Source of the DNA: Syngnathus acus
Lineage: Eukaryota > Chordata > Actinopteri > Syngnathiformes > Syngnathidae
Direction of reading: 5' to 3'
Length of the DNA stretch: 64,000 bases
Assembly: GCF_901709675.1 (NCBI RefSeq)
Contig: NC_051104.1
Location: forward strand, 4,509,501 to 4,573,500
Of this stretch, positions 24,940-35,949 are shown in pieces. The position numbers and the translations under genes were made by a program. The notes beneath the pieces are model-generated. The model had not been told where the DNA came from. It was given only the letters and a program-made list of their open reading frames with translations, and made no database searches. Within the stretch, counting starts at the first letter, position 1. The number at the start of each line of letters is the position of its first letter.

Positions 24940-27900
24940 ATGGTAATGTATGCGAGGAAACAACCGAGACTCGGCGATGGGTAAATATATTTTTGACATT
25001 TTCCAACGCTTGACAATCCGCCATTTTTTACTTAAACCAAAACAAGTGTCTGGAAAGTTACGCGTACATTTGGATTCATTCCTCAACGTTGACATGTCCT
25101 TTCCTTCTTATTGCAGGTGCGACCGAAGAGATTCTCAGCCCTATCAGGTACTTGGAAGCTAAGCGTAGCTTGCTAGCAGCTTAAAATGGAAACTCCGGTT
25201 CAGGCTTCTGGGGAGCTCAACAGGCCGCATTCGGTGCGGAAAAGTGAAAAGTATACGTTTGTTTGTAATTACGGCTGCAACATTACTCTGTGCAGACCAC
25301 CGACAGATAACCATAGTTATTGCATTAATTGCAGCCTGTCGCTGAGTGGAAAAATTCAGGCGAGTTTTACAGCAGTTCAAGCTGTTAGCTTGTTAGCTTG
25401 CCTGCTAGCCTGTCTGTGTAAGGCCTGACCGCAATTATTAATCTAGCTGGCGATTTGTAACCTTTCAACATTCCAAACATGTATGGCTAAAGGTTAGCAT
25501 GCTGGTGGTAATGTTAAAGGTATGCAATTCTGCAGTAATTTCAACTACGACCACACTCCATACGTCATATTACGTCGCAATCTCGAACTGTTATTTTCGT
25601 CCTCTCACGTTGTCACGAGTGATAATATTAGTAATTCAATCTACAATTATGAGATTTGTAGACTGATACACCTGATCATGAAGGTTTCTAGTTAATACTT
25701 GATTAGTCCCCCTGACAACGTGTGATGCATGTTAATTGTTTTTATTTCAGACTCTCAAATATTCATCCAAGAGCCATCCAGGAGGGGATCACAGACATGA
25801 AAAGATGCGAGACCACTCGGATGTCACCCCTCCCTGCAAAGTGCTTCGGAGGTCTGACAGCCCAGAAAACAAACACAGTGACAGCACAGGACACAGCAGA
25901 GCAAAGGCTGTCCACGCTCACAGGGCCAGGGATCGCGATGGAGGTGATAAAAGCCGTTTAAATTTGAACTGGACAACTACTTCCCTTGGAAGAGATTGTA
26001 CAAGATATGCTCAATCATCAAATAAGTGAAACACAATTATTTATGTGTTGCAGGGACCAGTTCTTCGCCACATGAAAATTCTCATAACCACAGTAGCGTT
26101 CAAAGTTCCAACTCACATTCAAACCCTAGCAAAGCCTCAGACACAGTAAGTAGCCTCTGATAGATTTGATTAAGAGCAACTGCTTGGATGACGGCAACTC
26201 TCGTGTGTTTGTCTGTGTGCGTGCGTGTCATGTATCACTGCTGGCTTCACAAATTGAACGAGATGTGATCAAATGCATGTTATCTAAGTGGTCCTGGTTT
26301 GACTGTATTTTCTTTTATGGGCCTTTGGGGAGATTAAGATTGAAATTTAACTATATAAAGAAAGAACATTTAATGAAATTATAGTAATATAATGAAAAAT
26401 GGTAGTGGTGCAAAGTCTTTCTGGTGGTAGTCTTTGTTTAACTCATTGGATGTGCCTTGACTTGAATTCAAAACCCAGCTTGGCGTTTATTTGAAAAGAC
26501 ATTGCAGCCTCTTGCATCAGATGTCTGTTGTCAGATAGAACCTGTTCCCGACATCTCTTTTTCCTCAGACCCACGAGCCAGGTGATGACTGGTCGGAACA
26601 CATCAGCTCATCTGGGAAGAAATACTATTACAACTGCCGAACAGAGGTGTCCCAGTGGGAGAAACCCAAGGAATGGCTTGAGAGGTAGCCGATTCGCCAA
26701 AGCGTTGGAATGTGTCGACCTTTATTTATTTATGATTGTGAATATATTTGGCAGAGAGCAGCGTCAAAAAGAAACAACAAAACAGACGGCAGTTGTCAAC
26801 AGTTTTCCCAAGGACAGGGACTACAGACTGCAGACATCGGTGCCCCCTGGTTTCTCAGCAGCAAGTAAGAACCGCCCGAGCGTGTCTGCTTGTCAAATGT
26901 TTTCATGGACGCGTCGTTCAGCAAAACAGTGACAACACCAACCTCGCTTTCGGTTCAGAGTCGGCGTCCACGACGAAACCCACGACGACACAGGCGACGC
27001 AGTCCTCGTCTTCCGGCTCAGGGAGCTCGAACCCCTCTTCAGGAACGCCGGGGACGTCGTCGTCCTCCACCGTCCCCGTGTCTCCGGTCCTGCAGTCCCC
27101 CGCGCCTCCGCTTCTCCAAGACCCCACCTTGTTACGCCAGCTTCTTCCTGCACTTCAGACTGCCCTGCAGCTCAATAATGCCAGCATGGACATGGCAAAA
27201 ATAAACGAAGGTGCGTAAGCAGGCAATAGTATTTTTTTTTTTTGACGAGTGTACAAACGCTTGTTTTCCTTTTATTTAGTTCTGACAGCTGCCGTCACGC
27301 AAGCTTCGTTACAGTCAATGCTTCATAAGATCCTTACTGCTGGACCGTCACCTTTCAATATTACTACGATTCTCTCTCAAGCGGCTCAACTGTCCAGCCA
27401 AGGTAAGAGAAACCTGTGGGGAAGCGGTACACAAACGTTGATATTATTCAAAGGGCCAAAAAATGTGTGATACGGGGGGGGGTGGGGGAAGGCACTCCGC
27501 CTTCACGCTTCCTTTTTTGTCCTTAGCAGCTCAGCAGTCAAACCAGTCGCCGATGTCGCTAACGTCAGATGCGTCATCGCCCAGATCCTATGTTTCTCCT
27601 CGCATCAGCACGCCGCAAACCAACGCCGGCCCCCTCAAACCTCTCCTCGGCACACAGGCGGGCATCTCGCTGTCAAAGGTTGGCAAATAAGAGCCTACTG
27701 TTTGTGAGAATTCCCAACTTTGCGTCTTGTTGCTGCTCATCGAGTTACTTCTAAGCTTGTTTCATATGTCTGCTGTAAATGTTTGTAAACATCAATTGGG
27801 AAAGAAAAAATCATAAGCAAATAATTTGATAATAGTGTGACATCAGAATTGATCAATTAGACCAGTCCAGCTTCAAATCAGCATCCTGCACATTTGGTGA

Positions 27901-29196
27901 TTGTTCTCTAGGTGAGCTCGCCAGCAGTCAAGCAGTCATCTCACCCGCAGCAGATAGGCCAGCAGCCGCTCCCCAGCGATAAACAGCACATTCATGATGC
28001 TAGCACAGCGTCACCACGCACCCTCCAGCGGCAAAGGTACGAGCACCTCGACGTCGACATAAGTGATGGCGTGCTGTTTTATTGCCCGTGATGCAGAGAG
28101 GCATGCATGTCAGAATTTTACAGCAGAAACAACATGCATGAGCATTCTGAAATTGTGAAGGAAAGAAAAGACTGGTTTTCACATTTGGGAGTTTTGTTGA
28201 CACACAAGATGCGGGCTGGAGTCAGTCTCCAGGCAATGCGTGGTCTTTGTCGCCATCTGCTGGTCGTTAGTGGAAACGTGGTTGAGTCGTTCTGTATTTT
28301 AGTAGCACCGTTTGTGAACGTAAAGTTTTAATGTCATGTGAGTGCATTACGCCTCATTTGCAGTATTTGTGTAGCCTGTGTAGTAGTTATTTCATTAAAG
28401 TAAATGGAGCTGTGTCTGCAGCTTGAGTTGCAGAATGGTGCATAGTCATGTAACGCTTATTTTCTTGGGTTGACACTTAATTGTAGACACATTTACGATG
28501 AAGTATTTTGACATAATTGATACTCAATATCAAGAGGCTATAAAGGGAAATAGCTGAAAGTTAATGACAGTGTATGTTTCTTCTTCCCCCCACCAGTTCC
28601 GTATAATTGTGCACCTAATTTGAGGCTTTTCTGTGCTTCTGTTGTCGACCGCAGCAGTCAGAGGAGTCCCTCACCAAGTCCCAACCACGTCGCACCCGGC
28701 AGCGGCAGCAATGCCACCCCCACGTCTGCCTCCGCCACTTCCTCGACAACCCGGCCCTCCTGCTCCTTCACACCCACCCTCGCTGCTCACTTCAACGAGA
28801 ATCTTATCAAGCATGTTCAAGGTTGGCCTGCTGAACACGCAGAGAAACAGGTTTGTAGCCGCCGCTGTGCAAATATGATTAATCGGATTCATGTATAATA
28901 TCAAATTGTGGTGCAGGCATCAAGATTACGTGAAGAGGCTCACACCATGGGCAGCATTTGCATGTCCGAGAACTGCACAGAGCTCAAAAACCTGCGTTCC
29001 TTGGTCCGAGTCAGCGAGATTCAAGCCACGCTCCGCGAGCAAAGGTAAGTCGTGCACAAGCGAGCGAGTCCCATGCAGTGCAAATGCGTGCGTAACATTT
29101 CTCTTCTGAACTTCTTCCTCTCACAGGATACTGTTTCTAAGACAGCAAATCAAAGAACTTGAAAAATTGAAGAACCAGAATTCTTTCATGGTCTGA
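24940..29196 (+). CDS. wac: WAC, WW-domain adaptor with coiled coil
   Basis: A nuclear adaptor that recruits RNF20/40 to RNA polymerase II for H2B ubiquitination and also acts in autophagy and Golgi assembly. Coding exons: 24940-24980, 25117-25147, 25751-25943, 26054-26145, 26569-26684, 26755-26864, 26959-27210, 27280-27402, 27527-27678, 27912-28036, 28655-28850, 28917-29044, 29127-29196. They sum to 1629 nt (542 aa). The N-terminus MVMYARKQ, the WW domain ([18 protein letters not shown], second Trp in QWEKP), the [16 protein letters not shown] segment and the C-terminal coiled coil ending NQNSFMV identify it. The protein is about 100 aa shorter than human WAC (647) because the Ser/Thr/Pro-rich middle is missing. 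A 94-bp intron at 26865-26958 is all that lies there. The acceptor of the seventh exon (26959) is my least certain boundary. Exons 9 and 11 begin at NAGNAG acceptors. Confidence 0.95.
28251..28265 (-). promoter_or_regulatory. CTCF-like motif in wac intron
   Basis: On the minus strand this reads CCAGCAGATGGCGA, which fits the core of the vertebrate CTCF consensus (CCASYAGRKGGC). It lies in the intron between the tenth and eleventh wac coding exons. Match by eye only; binding is not shown. Confidence 0.35.
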
Positions 29197-29821
29197 GAAC
29201 TTCTCGTCTCAAATCGAAGTGGGCGTTTTGAGGATGGTTAAAGGAAGAAAAAAAGGGTACAGTAGGCGGGAGACCCATTGCACATAGCTGGAAGCCAGAG
29301 GCAGAGCGGCGGTTCGGTTTCTCTCGAGGCCCATCTTTACACGTGCACACAGGAGCCGTCGCCGGGTTAGGTTTGGACCGTTCGGGCCGTAACGAGCCAA
29401 GGAAGAAGGAAAGGATAAGCTGTTTGGAGAGGAGGGGTGATTCACAATTCAGCTTTGTTTAAAAAAAAAAAAAAAAAATGGAAAGAAAAAAAAGAAATGT
29501 AGATTTCTTGTAGATGTTATCTATGTTGTAAATATATTTTGTAGAATGAAGCCATGGAAAGCCGTGTCTATCAAAAGCTTTTGACATCTAATCAGCGCCG
29601 GGGCGGCGACGTCCTTTCCTTTGCGTGAACTCGTCCGCAGCTTCCTGTTGTCAGTTCGCCAATCCCAGAAGGATCTTAAGCCGATATCTCACTGATCGGC
29701 GAGTGTTTGCGCCAGACATTTGCAGACCGCTTTCAAGAAAGCACCTTTCCACAGAAGCCGAGCTTACACAGAATAACACTGGTATCGTTTTTCCTTTCCT
29801 CCTCAAACCTCAATGAACTCA

Positions 29822-29855
<34 letters not shown>

Positions 29856-30720
29856 CTAGCCCTTTTGGGGTGAAGTGCACTCAGGCATGGTGAAACATCC
29901 CCTTCTAGCTAAGTCCAACACAACGTCTCCGAATAGTCGGGTGGTGTGTTTGCAGCTTGTGGTGGCCCTGCATCTCCCAGTCTTGATGAAATAGTGCCTG
30001 GCGGTGTGTGGCTATGTGTGATTCCAAATCGATCAAATCAAAAATAATCAATGGGAAGTTGCTTACAATACATTCCCACACCCCTTGACTGGCTTCAGCC
30101 TGGTCCTGCCACATCCTCCAAGTTTATTTTTTATTTTTTAATATATATATTTTCCCTTTTGAGATGCAGGTTCATTCCATTGTACAGTCAAAGTGGACAA
30201 CGTTCAAAGGGTTTATTTATAAAGATTTGTAGAGATCTACACTTTGATTTGCACTCTGTAGGAAGGGACAAGAAGCAAACAGGTAGGTTTGGGCAGAGGT
30301 GTGTGTGGTCGGTCACAAGGTTCAAATGTGAATTGTATGTATGTTAGTAAACATGTTAAGCTAAAGAGAGCCCCGCTTATTTTATTGGAGTGTTGGGTTT
30401 GCTTTGATATGATGCTAGTAGTGCCTTGTTGAAAGTCTCGTTCGCCTACACGTCCCTTTCCTGTTGGCTTTTTTTGACCTTCTGTTTGACTAAATATAAC
30501 AAAAATAAAAGAAAAGATATTCAACAAGCATGGCCCATTTTTATTATTGTTTGCCCTCCACTGTTGGGTATCCAAGCTGCTATGTTTTGCTCCCATTTGC
30601 TGTCAAACGTCTTGCCTAAAACAACTTTACCACCACCATTGAGTAAAAGTGACCACATCATTGTTTTGTATATTGTTTCTTGAAGTATATGACATATGTA
30701 ATAAAATATGTCTCTCCAGG
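29197..30720 (+). other. wac: wac 3' UTR (extent inferred)
   Basis: No coding potential follows the wac stop. Two AATAAA signals occur, at 30504-30509 and 30700-30705, the second followed by T-rich sequence. They give two plausible polyadenylation sites about 1.3 and 1.5 kb past the stop. A poly-A run and a long poly-C run sit inside. Confidence 0.55.
29825..29852 (+). repeat. Poly-C run of 28 bases
   Basis: An uninterrupted run of 28 C in the inferred wac 3' UTR. A C-rich tract in a transcript could bind poly(C)-binding proteins, and the complementary strand is poly-G. The exact length may be a sequencing or assembly artefact. Confidence 0.8.
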
Positions 30721-32674
30721 CTTATGTAGTCTTGCCTTATTGATTAGGTTTATTTATGAATAAGCCAGTGAGGAACTTTGTAGAGTAAGACATTTTTTTT
30801 AATAAAAACAATTTTTTATAATAAGGCTTTATTTACTTTATTGTATAAACATTAATGTTTTGTGATTTAAGGTGGATAATATCAAGTTCAGTCGAATTGA
30901 TGAATCAAATGAGTGAGCATACAGATGGTGCTATTACCAACTGTCACCGCTAGATGGTAGTAAAACGTCGCCTACTAAAATAGAACGCAACAACAGTACA
31001 GACGATGCTTGTATAAATTATCACCACTAGATGGTAGTAAAACTTTACTTAATAAAATGAAACGCAACCACAATGCTGCAGTTCACGTTGTTTAAATGAT
31101 CTGATTCTAATACAAAGTTTATTTGATATTTATAAGAAGGAATAATACACGTGAAATTGTAATTTTAAGTCGGAAAGCAGTATTTTCTCGACTCCAGACA
31201 TTTCTATCTGCAGCAGTCTGACACAAGGCGGACTGGCGCCTCTGGGAATTGTAGATAATTGCTGTAATTGTCATGTGTATTTTTTCACTACAGTTGTATC
31301 CTCATTTTCACTTGGCTGTAGGCTTCTTGCAGAACGCGTCATTTATTGCAGCCATATAATTTTTTTATCCATAGTGCGCGTAAATGACTTTTCAAGCATT
31401 TTATATGAACTTGCACAAACATAGAGGAGGAATTAGAATGTATTATTATTGCTACACCAGAGCCTTCGATTTTGCATTGCAGATTGTGACATGTCATACA
31501 TAGTGTGGATGTGCGCACGCGCCTGCTTGTGTGCGCTGTCGTCTCAGCGGCGCCATGAGCCTTTTTGGATTGCTAATTTCTCTTAACGACTGTCCGCTCC
31601 TCCCTAAGTGGCAATAGCAGCCTAGTCGCCTGAAGGCTTGAAGGTTCAGGCCGGCGTCAACCTGGCTGGGATGACGCTGCAGGTACAAACACTGGCCACA
31701 CTTTAGTGACAATAGCTCCGAGATGTAGTAAAATGACTCACCCTAGCAATGACCTAAACATACAGCCAAGACATATAACCAATTTAATTTAGAGTTAAAT
31801 AAATAAAATAAATGCGACATTACTGTTTTTCCAGATATATGCATCATGAATAGACTCATAGTAGTAGTCGAAAGCCACAATTGGCTCGTAAACAATTGCA
31901 GATATTCTAAACAAACGTATAATTTTAATCTTTTCTTAAGTAATCATTTAGTGTCATGACATTTCTTGACTAACCCCAACCCTATCTTTACTTAAATTAT
32001 CACTTAGTTACATGACATTTCTTGACTAACCCCTGCCTCAATTATTCCCATTATTATCCGGCACGGGGCGGTATTTGGCAAATGTAACCCTAACCCACCC
32101 ACACTCATTAATAAAATGATTTTATTTTGAAAAGGGTAGACCGTCACAAACTTTCCTGACAAACTGACCAATCATCTTGAAGGGGCGGAGTTAGAGCAGA
32201 CCACAGCTATTTCTTCTGCTATATTTTGACTACTTGGAGTTCGCTCGTAGTGTCTGACAAAACGGGATTGTCCTTCGTTTTCATCAAATTCTCCTTGCAG
32301 GAATACTTCCATGTTGCTTCAGCATCTTCAGTAACATGAAAAGATAACGCAGCAGTTTCATTTTGACAGGCTTCAAAACAGGAGTATATCCTCTTTTTTT
32401 TCTTTTTCTCTTTGGACTTGAAGTAGACGCAGTGCTTTTTGCGTCTTTTGCAATGTGGACCGGTTTTTAAAAGCAACTTTTGAATGCTTAGAGGAAGCTT
32501 TTTCTACTTCTGGCGGAACTGTTTGTTGACTTTTTAATGAGAAGGAATGGCCAGCTTTTCGCTGTAGCTCCATGTAAAGCGTTTTTTTCCCCACGTCCAG
32601 CTCTTGGCTTTGGGGACGATCGTGCTGCAAGTTGCGGACACACAAGCGCGTGTTGCGCGTCAACTTTGGCGTCA
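30721..32674. other. wac-bambi intergenic region and bambi promoter side
   Basis: No gene was recognised. It contains a 78-bp tandem duplication (see separate entry), AT-rich unique DNA and, close to bambi, a GC-box-like GGGGCGGAG near 32181. The last few hundred bases should include the bambi promoter and 5' UTR; no clear TATA box was assigned. Confidence 0.5.
30925..31080 (+). repeat. Two-copy 78-bp tandem duplication
   Basis: The phrase CACTAGATGGTAGTAAAAC, or a close variant, recurs 78 bp apart (about 30947 and 31025), followed in both copies by AAAAT and GAACGCAAC-like sequence. Both copies carry a CTCF-like core. Divergence suggests an old local duplication. Confidence 0.6.
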
Positions 32675-34731
32675 ATGGATCGTCACTTCAGTCTTATTTC
32701 AATTTGGCTGCAACTGGAACTTTGCGCCATGGCTATTCTTCTGACAAAAGGTAATATAAGTATTTTTACGCTGCTTGTGCCACGTTTCTTCTTTGCCGCT
32801 TCCGACTAAAACCATGTCTGGAATGAAACTCACCATAAAATGCTTACAATAATCACCAATATATCCTCGTACAAACACGAGTAAAACATATAACCTTAAA
32901 AATATGTGAAGTCATAATCGTGTTCTTTTTTTTTTTGTCACGCGCAACTTTTCGCGTTGGACGACAAAAATAGTTGGAATGAACGCATCTCCTATTAATT
33001 TAGGAATTAAGTCCAGTCTAGCAAACGAATCTTCGTTTCATGCACTTTTAAACAGTTTATCAAAATATTTAGTTGCGTTGTCTCCCAAAGGATACCTTCA
33101 GCGGTTTTAAAGCTGCCATTCATATAAAAAGTGAGCTGGGCCAAAAAGCTTCCGTGCTCAGGTCGACCCTCCCTCATCCACCCCCCTCCAGCCCACAAAG
33201 GGGCCTCTCCTCACTAATGAAATATTCTCCAAATGACCTGGCGGGCCCTATTGCTCCAATCATTCCCAGGCAAAACACTGATCTAATGAATGCGCCTCAG
33301 CACCGAAACATTCAAAAAGGAGGGAACTGGCACTCAAAGATTTTTTTTTCTCACCCTTGTTAACAGTAGATTATAACCTGCAACAATCTAATGAGGTTAA
33401 ATACAAGAAGTATGTATTATTAAATTATGAATCCACGTCTTGCGATAAAATATGCCTTGGCTTAATAAAGTTTGGGAAACACTGATGTAGCGAAGAAGGA
33501 AGGAAGAGGTCCTGGATGAACTAATGACTGGGTCTGGTTAAGAAGCAGCAGGCAGTCATAATGATAAGGTAGTTGTCTCGGGACATCAGTAGTGTGTCAG
33601 CCCCCCACTCCTCACTTGCAAATGGAAAGAGGAGCCCCTCCCCAACTTCTTTATGAGTTTTCATTTGAGTTGAAAGAAATTGACTTCATACTAGTTCCTG
33701 TCTAGTTCAAATTGATGCCTTAGGAGTGATGTCAATATAATTGTTTCCCTCAACCTTTCTTGCGCCAAGGCACATATTTTACATTTGAGAAAATCTCACA
33801 TCATACAATCAGACGAAAATCTCGAAAAAATTCCTAATTGATGCAACTTGAATTTAAACAACTCTAGGGGTTTCAGAACCTGAGGACTAACCATCATCTC
33901 TGATTTCTGTCACCTCCAGGAGAAATAAGGTGTTACTGTGACGCGCCGCACTGTGTGGCAACGGGCTACATGTGCAAGTCTGAGCTGAACGCCTGCTTCA
34001 CCAAGGTGTTGGACCCACTCAGCTCAAATTCTCCCCTCACACACGGGTGTTTAGAGCCCATCGCCAACGCCGGCGACATCTGTAGCAACCAGAGGGGCGC
34101 AGACGGCCTCGCTGGTGCCGCCACCCTGGACTGTTGCCATGACGACATGTGTAACTACAGAGGCCTGCATGACCTGGCGCACACAAGGGACTCCACAGGT
34201 AAGAAATATATCAAGCCAAATCAATTTATTAATTATGTAATAAGACTGATTTTAAAAAAAAAAACCATAATCATAAATGGTGCTTTATTGTTCTGATTTT
34301 CAATCTCTTCAGATCATAACCGGTACCAGCCGGAGAGCAACAACAGGAACCTGGTGACGCGGGTCCAGGAGCTAGCCTCGGCTAAGGAGGTGTGGTTCCG
34401 AGCGGCGGTCATCGCAGTGCCCATCGCGGGCGGCCTCATCCTGGTGCTGCTCATCATGTTGGCGTTGCGTATGCTGCGCAGCGAGAACAAACGGCTGCAG
34501 GACCAGCGGCAGCAGATGCTCTCGCGGCTTCACTACAGCTTCCACGGCCACCACGCCAAGAAGGGACACGTGGCCAAGCTGGACTTGGAGTGCATGGTGC
34601 CAGTCACTGGTCATGAAAATTGCTGTCTGACTTGTGATAAGATGAGACAGGCGGATCTCAGCAATGATAAGATATTGTCCCTTGTCCACTGGGGGATGTA
34701 TAGCGGTCACGGCAAACTGGAGTTTGTATGA
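32675..34731 (+). CDS. bambi: BAMBI, TGF-beta/BMP pseudoreceptor
   Basis: A transmembrane decoy that resembles type I TGF-beta receptors but lacks the kinase, damping BMP/activin signalling and modulating Wnt. Exons 32675-32750, 33920-34198 and 34313-34731 sum to 774 nt (257 aa; human 260). The start is set at MDRHFSLISIWLQLELC, which matches the vertebrate N-terminus and is a signal peptide. Ten cysteines (30, 32, 37, 44, 51, 69, 80, 97, 98, 103) with the CCHDDMCN signature form the three-finger ectodomain. A membrane segment spans about 149-172 (AAVIAVPIAGGLILVLLIML). The short tail ends SGHGKLEFV. The frame is open upstream to an ATG at 32537, but that start would bury the signal peptide. 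The tail appears almost unchanged from human, while the ectodomain differs more. Confidence 0.97.
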
Positions 34732-35335
34732 CTTCCTGTTCAGGAGCGACCCTCAAGTGTTGCAGACTTTTTTTTTTTTTTCTAACTCTGGAAAAAAAAA
34801 ACATTCCCATATTTTTCTCCCGTTGGGTCTGTGTTTTCATTTATTTTTACCAGTGGCAAAAAAATACGAGACTGATCTCATGCCGTGTGGTTTTTGCGAG
34901 AGGAGCACTTTACTTGAAAAATGAAAAGGCAAAGCAGCGAGGAGCCGTGTTTAAACCCGAGAGGGCGGGACTGCGAGGGTGCAGCGAGAGCACCCGAGGA
35001 TCCTGGACTTGTACACTGAGCGCTGAAGGATTCCACATCAATCCGAATTTTGCACATTTGTATAAAGAAAAATGTTGTTGCTGAAAAAAAAAAAAACTTT
35101 TACACTGACACCAGGGTACAAGAATTTGAGGAGTTAAAAATTGACTGACACACTCCTCTGTGTACATTCAAGTTTATTGTAAATTTTCAAAAATATATAT
35201 ATATATATTTTGTCTGATTCAAAACCGACCAGTGTGTCTTGTTTTAGGTGAATGTTCTACATCGTTCCGTGTGATCGGATTTTGCTTGATTGTGAGTGTG
35301 AAAGACTTCATTAAAAGTGACTTTTTATTTATTTG
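34732..35335 (+). other. bambi: bambi 3' UTR (extent inferred)
   Basis: Non-coding sequence follows the stop, with poly-T and poly-A runs. An ATTAAA signal at 35310-35315 is followed by a GT/T-rich stretch, giving a plausible cleavage site near 35330. The end is inferred from this signal alone. Confidence 0.5.
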
Positions 35336-35814
35336 ACTTAATGGATTTTTTTATGTAAATTCTAATATTGGAAGGGGGGAGTTAAACATGCAGTTGTGGT
35401 CATATTTTGGCAGGTCATGTGTGTGTAAAGCAGGATGCAAAGGTGTGCCTAGCAGGATGATGTGGAGGTGGGTGGGGGGGGTGGAACAGTAGGGCCTTGT
35501 TCTGTGGTTGAGCTGCTCCCACTCTTTGCTTCTCCTCAGAGGTCAAGGGATTTTCCTTCTACACTGCCTGTAGGTATCCTGATATAGAAAACTCTGTCTC
35601 TAAAAAACAAAAAATGCATGATTAAAAAAGAAATTCACATTATTCTGTCAATATACTAGTGATGTGCATTCCAGTTCTTTTAAATGAACTGAATCTTTAG
35701 AATCTGTTCACTCAAAAGATTCGTTCAAACTAATCGTTCAACGAATCACACACACACACACACTGATCCTTTTTATTTTATTGTTTTATAAATCAAATAA
35801 TCAAAAATCAAGGT

Positions 35815-35949
35815 CAAAGCTTAACGAAAAGTGAAAAGTGCCACACCCGCCCTCACCCCCACTTTCTGATTGGCTGGTTGATCTGTGACATCACTCGGAC
35901 ACTCCATTAGGTACACCGCCATTCTCAAGTGTACCTAATAACAGGTCAA
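35815..35949 (+). repeat. Detached copy of the 157-bp unit
   Basis: It shares the GTGAAAAGTGCCACACCCGC start and the CCATTAGGTACACCGCCATT segment with the four tandem units at 37640-38205. It lies on the other side of the 235-bp array, suggesting that array expanded inside or beside a once-continuous 157-bp array. Confidence 0.7.

Noticed and set aside
26915-26935. Alternative acceptor TTCAG for wac exon 7 near 26932
   Set aside because: Joining there leads to a stop codon within a few codons; the acceptor at 26958 keeps the WAC frame.
26890-27204. Long overlapping ORFs in other frames (and antisense) within wac exon 7
   Set aside because: They are shadows of a GC-rich Ser/Pro-coding exon; the WAC frame matches the family and joins both neighbouring exons.
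32537-32674. N-terminal extension of bambi from an upstream in-frame ATG
   Set aside because: It would place 46 residues ahead of a clear signal peptide, and the known vertebrate protein starts at MDRH.
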